Source: Zoogloea oryzae (GTDB lineage: Bacteria; Pseudomonadota; Gammaproteobacteria; Burkholderiales; Rhodocyclaceae). From it: DNA of 64,000 nt. Position numbers and translations under genes: made by a program. The stretch spans positions 62,001 to 126,000 of the forward strand of contig NZ_BSPX01000004.1 of NCBI RefSeq assembly GCF_030161255.1, written 5' to 3'. Positions 43,260-50,916 of this stretch are shown here, one piece after another (positions within the stretch are counted from its first letter, which is position 1; every line of letters starts with the position of its first letter). The notes below the pieces were generated by a model, which did not search any database, was not told the origin of the DNA, and was given only the letters and a program-made list of their open reading frames with translations.

Positions 43260-44414
43260 ATGGCTTACCACGATCCTTACCCACAACGCCCAGCTCCGGA
43301 TCATTTCGTCCGGCGGTGGCTCTTCATCACTGCGTGCGTTGCCGCACTCATGCTGTTCTGGCAGTTCCTGCCCGCCATCGAGGCCTGGTTCAGCCCGCGC
43401 CAAGCCGCTGAGCGCACCGTCACGCCGCGTGGCGATCTGGCCGCTGACGAACAGGCCACCATCGAACTGTTCGAGAAATCCCGGGGATCGGTGGTCTACA
43501 TCACGACGTCCCAACTGGTACGAGATGTCTGGACGCGCAACGTCTTTTCCGTGCCGCGCGGGACGGGTTCGGGTTTCATCTGGGATGACGCCGGTCATGT
43601 CGTTACCAACTTTCATGTGATTCAGGGGGCGTCGGAGGCCACGGTCAAACTGGCCGACGGCCGCGATTACCAAGCCGCGCTGGTCGGAGTGAGTCCGGCA
43701 CACGATATCGCGGTGCTCAAAATCGGCGTCGGCTTCCAGCGCCCGCCCGCCGTTCCGGTCGGCACCAGCGCAGACCTCAAGGTGGGACAAAAGGTGTTCG
43801 CCATCGGCAACCCCTTCGGCCTGGATTGGACACTCACCAACGGCATCGTGTCCGCGCTAGATCGATCGCTGCCCGGAGAATCTGGCGGAGTGACCATCGA
43901 ACACCTGATTCAAACCGATGCCGCTATCAACCCCGGCAACTCGGGTGGGCCGTTGCTCGATTCCGCCGGCCGTCTGATCGGCATCAACACAGCGATCTAC
44001 AGCCCTTCCGGTGCATCGGCTGGGATCGGCTTCGCCGTGCCGGTGGACACCGTCATGCGCGTAGTCCCGCAACTCATCAAGACCGGTAAGTACATCCGTC
44101 CGGCGCTGGGCATTGAGGTGGACGAACAGCTCAATCAGCGCCTGCTTGCACTGACCGGAAGCAAGGGCGTGTTCGTGTTGCGTGTTACCCCTGGTTCGGC
44201 AGCGCACAAGGCCGGCCTCGCGGGTGTCGAAGTCACGCCGCAAGGCATCGTGCCGGGCGACCGCATCATCGATGTTGATGGCAAGGCGACGGACGATGTG
44301 GCCAAGCTGCTCGCGCGGCTAGACGACAGGAAGGTCGGCGATGTGGTGGTCTTGTCAGTGGAACGGGCCGGCAAATCGCGCGAGGTGCGTGTGGAGCTGC
44401 AACCCGGGAATTGA
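43260..44414 (+). CDS. DegP/HtrA-like periplasmic serine protease
   Basis: The 384-residue protein has an uncleaved-type N-terminal membrane segment (about 20-40), a trypsin-like domain with the triad H119 (VTNFHVIQG), D149 (AHDIAVLKI) and S228 (NPGNSGGPLL), and one C-terminal PDZ domain (about 280-380, with GVFVLRVTPGSAAHKAGL). The single PDZ and the anchor make it closer to DegS/HtrA than to two-PDZ DegP. It would degrade unfolded periplasmic proteins. It ends the heat-resistance series; AAAGGAACCCCCGCC precedes the ATG. Confidence 0.92.
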   Translation: MAYHDPYPQRPAPDHFVRRWLFITACVAALMLFWQFLPAIEAWFSPRQAAERTVTPRGDLAADEQATIELFEKSRGSVVYITTSQLVRDVWTRNVFSVPRGTGSGFIWDDAGHVVTNFHVIQGASEATVKLADGRDYQAALVGVSPAHDIAVLKIGVGFQRPPAVPVGTSADLKVGQKVFAIGNPFGLDWTLTNGIVSALDRSLPGESGGVTIEHLIQTDAAINPGNSGGPLLDSAGRLIGINTAIYSPSGASAGIGFAVPVDTVMRVVPQLIKTGKYIRPALGIEVDEQLNQRLLALTGSKGVFVLRVTPGSAAHKAGLAGVEVTPQGIVPGDRIIDVDGKATDDVAKLLARLDDRKVGDVVVLSVERAGKSREVRVELQPGN

Positions 44415-44525
44415 TTGAACTGAACCTGTGGATCAGGCGGTAGTGCAGCGTCGCGGTGATTGAGGTTCTCAGGTCTTCGGCCAGGTAGCGTTCCGCCTCA
44501 ACCTCCGTAATTTTCGGATGCGATC

Positions 44526-44543
44526 TGCCTATCCGAATAGGCA
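44526..44543. promoter_or_regulatory. LysR-box-like inverted repeat
   Basis: TGCCTAT-CCGA-ATAGGCA, a perfect 7-bp inverted repeat starting with T and ending with A as in LysR boxes, 103-121 bases upstream of the second LysR gene. It may bind that regulator. Confidence 0.55.
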
Positions 44544-44646
44544 AGCATGCAACGCCGGAACCTCTTGCCAATCATCGAAGGAGAAAGCGAGGCGCAATCC
44601 GCATGAGGTGGACGCAGGCCAGGAACGAGGCAAACAGGAGGCCGCA

Positions 44647-45555
44647 TTGGAACTCAGACTACTGCGCTATTTCGTTGCGGTCGCGGAAGAACTGCATTTC
44701 GCGCGAGCGGCCGAGCGCCTTGGCGTAGAACAATCGCCTGTGTCGCGCGCAATGCGCAATCTCGAAGCCACGCTCGGCGTGCAGTTGTTCGACCGCAGCG
44801 CGCACCAGACGCGACTGACCTGGGCCGGTCAAGTGTTCCTCGGTGAGTGCCGGCGTGTGCTGGCCACCGTGGAGCAGGCGGTGAGTGCCGCAAAGGCGGC
44901 GGCGCAGGGCTATCAGGGTTATCTGCGCATCGCCATCTGCGACAGCTTGGCGCAGCCCCACATTGCCACCTTGCTGGCGCGCAGCCGCGAGGAAGAGCCC
45001 GAACTGGAGATTCGCGTCTTCGAGCTGCCTTTCGCGCAGCAGCTCAAGGACCTGCACAACGATCTGCTGGACATCGGCTTTGCGCTGTCGGACGCGGTGA
45101 GCGAAGGCCTTGTCGCCGAGCCCGTGTGGACCGATCCTCTGTCGGTGATCGTGCCCGTGCGCCACCCCTTGTTGGCGCACGCGGAAGTGCCATTGGATGA
45201 AGCCTTGAAGTTTCCGTTGGTACTGTGCCATCCGGACGCGGGATCGGGCTGCCACCACCAGATCCAGGCGGTGCTTCAAGGTGCGTCCAAGCCGCTCAAG
45301 CTGGTAGATCAGGTGACGAGCCTAGGCGTGATGCTGACTCTGGTCGGTGCCGGTTATGGCCTAGGTTTCGCCATTGCCTCGCAGGTGCAGACCCTGAACC
45401 GCCCCGACATAACCGTTCGCCCCTTGGCCGGCACGCCGCCCATGCTGTCCACCTACCTGCTGCGCCGCAGCGCCGAACCCTCTGAGCCCATGAAGCGGTT
45501 TCTGCAGCGCGCCCGCGAGGAGTTCCTGCCAAAGGGAGATGAACCGGCCTCGTGA
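44647..45555 (+). CDS. LysR-type transcriptional regulator
   Basis: This 302-residue regulator starts at a TTG (AGGAGG with a five-base spacer), giving MELRLLRYFVAVAEELHFARAAERLGVEQSPVSRAMRNLE as winged helix-turn-helix, followed by a two-lobed effector domain (LRIAICDSLAQPHIATLLA, PLSVIVPVRHPLL). No upstream ATG has a ribosome site. It is clearly related to the LysR at 31,918-32,826 (same length, shared AVAEELHF.RAA.RL and DLLDIGFAL-type stretches). The two face each other at the two sides of the heat-resistance cargo. Target and inducer unknown. Confidence 0.9.
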   Translation: MELRLLRYFVAVAEELHFARAAERLGVEQSPVSRAMRNLEATLGVQLFDRSAHQTRLTWAGQVFLGECRRVLATVEQAVSAAKAAAQGYQGYLRIAICDSLAQPHIATLLARSREEEPELEIRVFELPFAQQLKDLHNDLLDIGFALSDAVSEGLVAEPVWTDPLSVIVPVRHPLLAHAEVPLDEALKFPLVLCHPDAGSGCHHQIQAVLQGASKPLKLVDQVTSLGVMLTLVGAGYGLGFAIASQVQTLNRPDITVRPLAGTPPMLSTYLLRRSAEPSEPMKRFLQRAREEFLPKGDEPAS

Positions 45556-45626
45556 CGTTGAGCGCTCGGGTACATTGGCTACTGCTGGCTGTCCATGGCT
45601 CGCACTGGACTTGCTCGGAGCGCGCG

Positions 45627-45655
45627 TTGACCAAGCGTGGTTTTCAGTCCATAAT
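45627..45655 (+). promoter_or_regulatory. strong outward sigma-70 promoter at the ICE end
   Basis: TTGACC (45,627-45,632), a 17-base spacer, and CATAAT (45,650-45,655), near-consensus for sigma-70. It points to the right, out of the element, 69 bases before the att copy. No gene of the element lies between it and the end. In ICEclc a promoter in this place (Pcirc) drives the integrase after circularisation. Confidence 0.65.
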
Positions 45656-45685
45656 TATGTCCATCTCGGTTCGCCGAGTGCGGAA

Positions 45686-45741
45686 AACTCGTTATCAATC
45701 AACGAGTTGGGAACACGATGATGTTCCCATCGCCCGCTCCA
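45686..45741 (+). repeat. ICE attachment site: tRNA-Gly 3' end with inverted repeats
   Basis: TTCCCATCGCCCGCTCCA at 45,724-45,741 is identical to the last 18 nt expected for a bacterial tRNA-Gly(UCC): half of the T stem-loop, the acceptor strand and CCA-type end. The sequence upstream does not continue as a tRNA, so this is the short att copy left at the far end of an element. Next to it are AACTCGTT/AACGAGTT (45,686-45,693 and 45,701-45,708) and GGGAACA/TGTTCCC (45,709-45,715 and 45,722-45,728), likely integrase or excisionase sites. ICEclc also uses 18 bp of a tRNA-Gly. Confidence 0.8.
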
Positions 45742-45770
45742 CAGAATTCCGGCAGATCAGCAATCTGCAA

Positions 45771-45804
45771 GCAAAAGGCCAACCTCCCGAGGTTGGCCTT
45801 TTGC
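45771..45804. terminator. bidirectional terminator beyond the att site
   Basis: A perfect 15-bp stem (GCAAAAGGCCAACCT with its complement, loop CCCG) ends in TTTT on both strands. It lies 30 bases past the tRNA-Gly fragment and is most simply the original terminator of the tRNA gene. It would stop the outward promoter of the ICE end. Confidence 0.88.
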
Positions 45805-45974
45805 TGTCTGGTGGCACGAGCGACATACGTTCTCCAGAGCCGCGCACTTGCGGGCTATTCATCGATCACCCCTTGGCGGACGAGCCCCGTGGTCGAGACC
45901 GGACGTTCGGATACCATTCGGGATGCGTAGCCGATGTTGGACCCATCGACACTCTTTCGTCTCCCACACTCACC

Positions 45975-46922
45975 ATGCCCATCCCCGACTATCAAACCTT
46001 GATGCTTCCGCTCTTGAGGCTGGCCGCTGACGGCAACGAGCATCGATTCCGCGACGCCGTCGAGGAAATGGCGGCCAAGTTCGCGTTGTCCGACGAAGAG
46101 CGGGCCACGATGCTTCCCAGTGGCACGGCACCCATGTTTGACAACAGGGCCGGCTGGGCAAAGACCTACCTCAAGCAGGCCGGCCTGATCGATGCCACCC
46201 GACGGGGTTACTTCCGGATCACGCCGCGGGGCACCGAGCTGCTCGGAACCGGTGTGGCCCAGATCGACACTTCCACGCTCGAGAAGTACCAGGAGTTCCG
46301 GGCGTTCAGGTCACGCAGAAGTGAGGGCAACAGCACGCCGCAACCCGACCTGCCAATGACCTCGCAGCCCCAGAATGAGTCATCGAAGAGACCGGAAGCC
46401 ACGCCCGAGGAGCTTTTCTCGCAGGCCTATCAGCGGCTGCGGAGCAACCTGGAAGCCGAGGTGCTCGAGCAGGTGAAAGCCGTCACGCCGGCTTTCTTCG
46501 AGCGTCTCGTGATCGATCTGCTGGTCGCCATGGGTTACGGCGGCTCACGCCAGGACGCGGGCAAGGCGGTAGGCCGAAGCGGCGATGGCGGCATCGACGG
46601 GATCATCAAGGAGGACAAGCTGGGTCTCGACGTGATCTACGTCCAGGCCAAGCGGTGGGAGGGAATCGTCGGGCGTCCGGAAATCCAGAAGTTCGCCGGC
46701 GCACTGCAAGGCCAGCGTGCGAACAAGGGGGTCTTCATCACCACGTCCGGGTTCTCGCGAGAGGCCCATGAGTACGCGGGGATCATCCCCTCGAAAATCA
46801 TCCTTGTTGGCGGCGAGCAACTGGCCGCCTTGATGGTCGACCACAACGTGGGGGTGTCCCCCGTCAGCCGGTTCGAGATCAAGCGGGTCGACTCGGACTA
46901 TTTCGAGGGTGACTCGGTTTGA
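45975..46922 (+). CDS. Mrr-type restriction endonuclease
   Basis: The 315-residue protein has an N-terminal winged-helix domain (MPIPDYQTLMLPLLRLAADGNEH to ITPRGTELL, about 1-95), a variable linker and a C-terminal PD-(D/E)xK domain: FERLVIDLLVAMGYGGSR, RSGDGGIDGIIKEDKLGLDVIYVQAKRW, where D..QAK is the catalytic pattern of Mrr enzymes that cut methylated DNA. The ATG at 45,975 is the Mrr start; the frame is open back to 45,552 but that part crosses the terminator and the ICE end and encodes no known sequence. It stands alone just outside the ICE. Confidence 0.9.
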   Translation: MPIPDYQTLMLPLLRLAADGNEHRFRDAVEEMAAKFALSDEERATMLPSGTAPMFDNRAGWAKTYLKQAGLIDATRRGYFRITPRGTELLGTGVAQIDTSTLEKYQEFRAFRSRRSEGNSTPQPDLPMTSQPQNESSKRPEATPEELFSQAYQRLRSNLEAEVLEQVKAVTPAFFERLVIDLLVAMGYGGSRQDAGKAVGRSGDGGIDGIIKEDKLGLDVIYVQAKRWEGIVGRPEIQKFAGALQGQRANKGVFITTSGFSREAHEYAGIIPSKIILVGGEQLAALMVDHNVGVSPVSRFEIKRVDSDYFEGDSV

Positions 46923-46996
46923 GCAGGGTGGCGCCTCGCCTGCCCAACAGTTTTCCGGGACAATCCGGGCCCGTCCCGCCAGCCCTTCTCCCGCCC

Positions 46997-47917
46997 ATGC
47001 AGCCCCTCCTCGACGCCATCGCCGCCCTCACGCCGCCCACCGACGCCGTGCGTATCTTCCACGGCCGCGGCGGGCTTTACCCGGGCTGCGAGCAATGGAC
47101 GCTGGACGCCTATCCGCCGGTGCTGCTGCTCACCAGCTTCGAGCCGGCCAGCGATGACGAGCTGGCTGTCATCGGCGCGGCGCTGGAGGCCCGCTGGGCG
47201 CAGATCGCGCCGGGCGAGCCGCTCAACTGGGTGTATCAGTACCGCTTCGAGGCCCGCGCCGAGACGCGGCTGATGGCCGGCAGCGTGCCCGATCCTCATG
47301 TGATCGGCGAGGACGGGGCGCGCTTCCGGGTGCATCTGCTGCGCGGGCTCAACCACGGCTTCTTCCTCGACATGGCCGAAGGCCGGCGCTGGGTGCGGGC
47401 GCAGATGGCGGCGCGGCCGGGGCAGCGGATGCTCAACCTGTTCGCCTACAGCTGCGCGTTCTCGGTGGTGGCCCTGCAGGGCGGCGCCGGGCAGGTGGTG
47501 AATGTGGACATGGCCGGCGGCGCGCTCTCCATCGGCCAGAAGAACCACCAGCTCAACGGGCTGGGGGCCGGGGCGAGCTTCATGCCCCACGACATCTTCG
47601 CCTCGTGGGGCAAGATCAAGCGCAGCGGGCCCTACGATCTGGTGATCCTCGACCCGCCCAGCTACCAGAAGGGCAGCTTCGTGGCCGAGAAGGACTACGC
47701 CCGGCTCGTGCGCCGCCTGCCGGACCTGCTGGTGCCCGGCGGGCAGGCCCTGCTGTGCCTCAATTCGCCCAAGCTGGGGGCGGATTTCCTCCACGGGCTG
47801 ATGGCCGAAAACGCGCCGGCGATGCAGTTCGTCGAGCGCCTGGCCAACCCGCCGGCCTTTGCCGACGTGGCCCCGGAGCGGGCGCTGAAGGTGCTGGTCT
47901 ACCGCGCACCGGGCTGA
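46997..47917 (+). CDS. Class I SAM-dependent methyltransferase (RlmI-like)
   Basis: This 306-residue protein has a Rossmann domain with LNLFAYSCAFSVVALQGGAGQVVNVDMAGGAL (motifs I and II), and LVILDPPSYQKGSF (motif IV), as in the RlmI/RlmK group of 23S rRNA m5C/m7G methyltransferases and the Methyltrans_SAM family. The PUA domain typical of RlmI is absent, so the substrate is uncertain. It starts 74 bases after mrr; ATG at 46,997 was chosen as the first start giving a normal N-terminus, and the frame is open further upstream. Confidence 0.8.
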   Translation: MQPLLDAIAALTPPTDAVRIFHGRGGLYPGCEQWTLDAYPPVLLLTSFEPASDDELAVIGAALEARWAQIAPGEPLNWVYQYRFEARAETRLMAGSVPDPHVIGEDGARFRVHLLRGLNHGFFLDMAEGRRWVRAQMAARPGQRMLNLFAYSCAFSVVALQGGAGQVVNVDMAGGALSIGQKNHQLNGLGAGASFMPHDIFASWGKIKRSGPYDLVILDPPSYQKGSFVAEKDYARLVRRLPDLLVPGGQALLCLNSPKLGADFLHGLMAENAPAMQFVERLANPPAFADVAPERALKVLVYRAPG

Positions 47918-48019
47918 GGCCCCCTGCGCGGGAGTCAAGTTCCGGCAGGAAATGCCGAAGAGCGTGTGTCACCCGCACACGTCCTGCCACGACGGGTGGC
48001 CTGCCCGATCAATCATCCG

Positions 48020-48484
48020 ATGGCCCCTGCCATGTTCAAGCCCCTTCGCGCCGCCTGTGCGCCGCTTCTCCTCATCGCCGGGCTGGGCCTTGCCCAGCCG
48101 CTGCTCGCCAACGATCACGGTGGCGGGGGCGGCGGCGCCGACCTCGTCACCCTCGAGACGATCACCACCAACCTGGCTGCGGACGCCGACGGTTCGAGCC
48201 GCTTCGTGCAGCTGGCGATCACCCTGCGTCTGGACGACCCGAAGGGCGCGGCGGCGATCAACGCGTACATGCCCCAGGTGCGCAACGACATCCTGATGCT
48301 GCTGGCCGGACACAGTGGCGCCGAGCTGAAGACGACCAAGGCCCGAGGCGACCTGGCCGAGGAGATCCGCGACACGATCAATGGCATCGTCGGCAACCCG
48401 GCCTACACCGACAAGCGCGGCCACCGCCAGCCCGCCACCGGCCCGGTGAAGACCACGCTGTTCACGAATTTCATCATCCAGTAG
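48020..48484 (+). CDS. FliL-like periplasmic protein
   Basis: The 154-residue protein has a signal peptide (FKPLRAACAPLLLIAGLGLAQPLLA), then NDHGGGGGGADLVTLETITTNLAADADGSSRFVQLAITLRL, and ends KTTLFTNFIIQ. The Gly-rich start followed by the L-x-T-I-x-x-N-L and LAITLRL strands, and the FTNFIIQ end, are those of flagellar FliL family proteins, but with a cleavable signal instead of an anchor and no flagellar neighbours. It may therefore have another role. The start could also be ATG 48,032. Confidence 0.75.
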   Translation: MAPAMFKPLRAACAPLLLIAGLGLAQPLLANDHGGGGGGADLVTLETITTNLAADADGSSRFVQLAITLRLDDPKGAAAINAYMPQVRNDILMLLAGHSGAELKTTKARGDLAEEIRDTINGIVGNPAYTDKRGHRQPATGPVKTTLFTNFIIQ

Positions 48485-48608
48485 GCGCGGCCGGCAAACG
48501 CGCATGCCTGTTGAATTCATCACACGCTCAAGTCCTGTTCGGTAATACCGTAACACCGGCATGGCCTTTGCTATGTCAAAGAACAGAACACAGGACGGAG
48601 ACACCGAC

Positions 48609-48785
48609 ATGAACACCCTGCACTTTCACTTCCAGCTGGGCACCGCGCTGCGGGCAATCCTGGCCTGGCTGGCCGATACGACCCAGGAGAGCCGTTCCGC
48701 GCGGCTTTCGACCATGGGCATGGCGGCCTGCCGACGGGATGGCTACGGCTTCGAGCACCCGGGCGAGGACCACCGCTTCCGCTGA
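48609..48785 (+). CDS. small hypothetical protein
   Basis: A possible 58-residue protein, MNTLHFHFQLGTALRAILAWLADTTQE, with a Cys and charged C-terminus (CRRDGYGFEHPGEDHRFR). GACGGAG nine bases before the ATG is an acceptable ribosome site. There is no recognised family. It is followed by a REP doublet and a bidirectional terminator, consistent with a real short transcript. Confidence 0.4.
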   Translation: MNTLHFHFQLGTALRAILAWLADTTQESRSARLSTMGMAACRRDGYGFEHPGEDHRFR

Positions 48786-48847
48786 GGGATGCACCTGTAT
48801 GGGGCGGCGGGCACTCGATCTGGGCGCCGGCCTGCCAGGGTTCTCCC

Positions 48848-48917
48848 GTAGGTCGGACTGAAGTCCGACACCTGGCGGGCAGATCAACCCGTGAAGTCGG
48901 ACTGAAGTCCGGCCTAC
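48848..48917. repeat. REP-like palindrome doublet
   Basis: GTCGGACTGAAGTCCGAC (48,852-48,869) and GTCGGACTGAAGTCCGGC (48,896-48,913) are nearly identical 18-mers, each a hairpin, enclosed by GTAGG and CCTAC. This is a REP/BIME-like doublet of the type mobilised by RAYT transposases. Confidence 0.7.
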
Positions 48918-48928
48918 GGAATCCGAAA

Positions 48929-48960
48929 ACGACAAAGCCGCCCGCGGGCGGCTTTGTCGT
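48929..48960. terminator. bidirectional terminator
   Basis: A perfect 32-bp palindrome with arms ACGACAAAGCCGCCCG. It lies between the small + strand gene and the convergent end of the sensor kinase gene (stop at 48,978). Confidence 0.8.
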
Positions 48961-48977
48961 TGCTGGCGCAGGAACGC

Positions 48978-50699
48978 TCAGCTGGCAGCGGCGTCCGCGG
49001 CAGCCGCCGCGTCGTCGGTGTTCTCGACCGGCAGGGTGACGGTGAAGGTCGTCCCCTTGCCCACCGTGCTGGCCACGTCGATGGTGCCGTGGTGCTTGCC
49101 GATGATGCCGTAGGCGATGGACAGCCCGAGCCCGGTGCCCTTGCCGATGGGCTTGGTGGTGAAGAAGGGCTCGAAGAGGTGGGCGAAGTTCTCTTCGGGG
49201 ATGCCCACCCCGTTGTCGCTCACGTGGATGCGCACGGTGCCGGTGGCGTCGTGCTCGGTGGTGATGACGATCTCGCCCTTCTCGGGGATGGCGTGGGCGG
49301 CGTTCACCAGCAGGTTCATGAAGACCTGGTTGAGCTGTGACGCGATGCAATACACCTGGGGCAGCGCCGGGTCGTAGTTCTTGACCACGGTGCACTTGTA
49401 CTTGATCTCGTTCCAGATGATGTTGAGGGTCGAGTCGATGCAGGCGTGCAGGTCGGCCCAGCCCCAGCCGGCGCCACCCACGCGGGAGAAATCCTTGAGG
49501 TTCTGGACGATGTCCTGCACCCGGGTGAGGCCGTCCTTGGATTCGCTGAGGAGCTGGAAGATGTCCTCGTGCACGAAGTCGAAATCCTTCTGCTTCTTGA
49601 GGGCTGCCAGCTCGGCGGCGTCGGGTGCGGGCAGCGCGGCGGCGGCCTTGTCGTCGTAGGCCCGGAGGATCTCGAAGATGCCCGTGAGGTAGCCTTCGAG
49701 GGTGGTCACGTTGGAGCGCACGAAGCCGATCGGGTTGTTCAGCTCGTGGGCGACACCGGCGGCGAGCTGGCCCAGCGAGGCCATCTTCTCGGACTGCAGG
49801 AGCTGGTTCTGGGCGTCTTCGAGCTTGCGGTTGAGCTCGCGCTGGTGGGCCAGGGACTGGGCAAGCTGCTCGCGCTCACGGCGCAGCTCGATCTCGGCGG
49901 CCACCTTGTCGGTCACGTCGTTGGCGTAGACCACCACCCGCGGCGGGTTGCCCGGCACCGGATAGACGGTGACGTGGAAGATGCGCCCCCGGTTGGCGGC
50001 GTCGATCTCGGAACTGCGGCCGGAGGCAAGCACCTCGGCGATCTGGTCGGCCAGGCGGATGCCGAACTCGGGCGGCAGCAGGTCGAAGAGGTTCTGCCCC
50101 GACAGCCGGGCGGGCGTCGAGCCGAAGAACTCGGCGCCGATGCGGTTGATCGCCATCAGCGCGCCGTCGGGGGTGATCATCGCGATGAGCTGGTCGGCGC
50201 TGTCGAGGATCGCCCCGAGGGTTTCGGTGCGCTCCATGACCCGGGATTCGAGGGTCTCGTTCTGGGTGCGCAGCTCGTCCTGGGCCTGCTTGAGCTTGAG
50301 GTGGCTCTTCACCCGCGCCAGCAGGATCGCAGCGCGCAGGGGCTTGGTGATGTAGTCGGCGGCGCCCAGCGACAGGCCGTGCTGCTCGTCCTCGTCATTG
50401 ACCCGGGCGGTCACGAAGATCACCGGGATGTCGCGGGTCACCGGGCTGGCGCGCAGGCGCTGGATGACTTCGTAGCCGTCCATCTCCGGCATCATCACGT
50501 CGAGCAGGATCAGGTCGGGGCGCGGATCGGCGGCGGCAATGCCGAGCGCCACCGGGCCGGATTCGGCGGTGAGCACGTTGAAGTGCCCCTCCAGCATCCG
50601 GCTGACGCCTTTCAGGTTGATCCGGGAATCGTCCACCACCAGGATGGTGGGCGCCCCCGGCTCCACCGAGGGCTTCTGTCGTTCTGGGGTCGCCAGCAT
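48978..50699 (-). CDS. response regulator-PAS-histidine kinase
   Basis: The 573-residue cytoplasmic protein begins with a receiver domain (about 18-130, phospho-acceptor D67 in LILLDVMMPEMDG, Lys in ADYITKPL), a coiled linker, a PAS domain (about 155-265) and a kinase core. The kinase has HisKA motif VAHELNNPIGF with H318, an inserted segment DDKAAAALPAPDAAELAALKKQKDF, and HATPase boxes NLLVNAAHAI, DNGVGIP and GKGTGLGLSIAYGI. There is no membrane segment, so the input is probably a phosphorelay from another kinase plus a PAS ligand. The membrane hybrid kinase at 52,052 may be a partner, but the genes are not in one operon. Confidence 0.9.
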   Translation of the reverse strand: MLATPERQKPSVEPGAPTILVVDDSRINLKGVSRMLEGHFNVLTAESGPVALGIAAADPRPDLILLDVMMPEMDGYEVIQRLRASPVTRDIPVIFVTARVNDEDEQHGLSLGAADYITKPLRAAILLARVKSHLKLKQAQDELRTQNETLESRVMERTETLGAILDSADQLIAMITPDGALMAINRIGAEFFGSTPARLSGQNLFDLLPPEFGIRLADQIAEVLASGRSSEIDAANRGRIFHVTVYPVPGNPPRVVVYANDVTDKVAAEIELRREREQLAQSLAHQRELNRKLEDAQNQLLQSEKMASLGQLAAGVAHELNNPIGFVRSNVTTLEGYLTGIFEILRAYDDKAAAALPAPDAAELAALKKQKDFDFVHEDIFQLLSESKDGLTRVQDIVQNLKDFSRVGGAGWGWADLHACIDSTLNIIWNEIKYKCTVVKNYDPALPQVYCIASQLNQVFMNLLVNAAHAIPEKGEIVITTEHDATGTVRIHVSDNGVGIPEENFAHLFEPFFTTKPIGKGTGLGLSIAYGIIGKHHGTIDVASTVGKGTTFTVTLPVENTDDAAAAADAAAS

Positions 50700-50916
50700 C
50701 TTGTCGTCTCCCGAGGTCTTGCGCGCACCGGCTCTCTCCGGGCACAGGCTTCGTCACATCCGGTCATTACGGAAGCCCGTCCACACGACTTGATAGCCCG
50801 TCAAAAATATCCTGCGTGCAAGCGCCGGGGCGTGGGGCGGCGCCGGTTTACCCGGATGGGCCGCTGTCATCCTTTTCTGGGATCATCCGATCTTTGCCCA
50901 CCCGGAGCCGCTTCCG

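Noticed and set aside
44415..44646. A - strand fragment (ITEVEAERYLAEDLRTSITATLHYRLIHR) between degP and the second LysR
   Set aside because: It is too short, has no proper start or stop context, and I do not recognise its family; the stretch is better explained as a regulatory region with an inverted repeat.
45709..45741. A complete tRNA-Gly gene at the ICE end
   Set aside because: Only the last 18 nucleotides match a tRNA; there is no anticodon or D arm upstream.
45552..46922. A 456-codon open frame that would extend mrr upstream into the ICE
   Set aside because: The extra 141 codons run through the outward promoter, the att site and the terminator and encode no recognisable sequence; the Mrr domain starts at 45,975.
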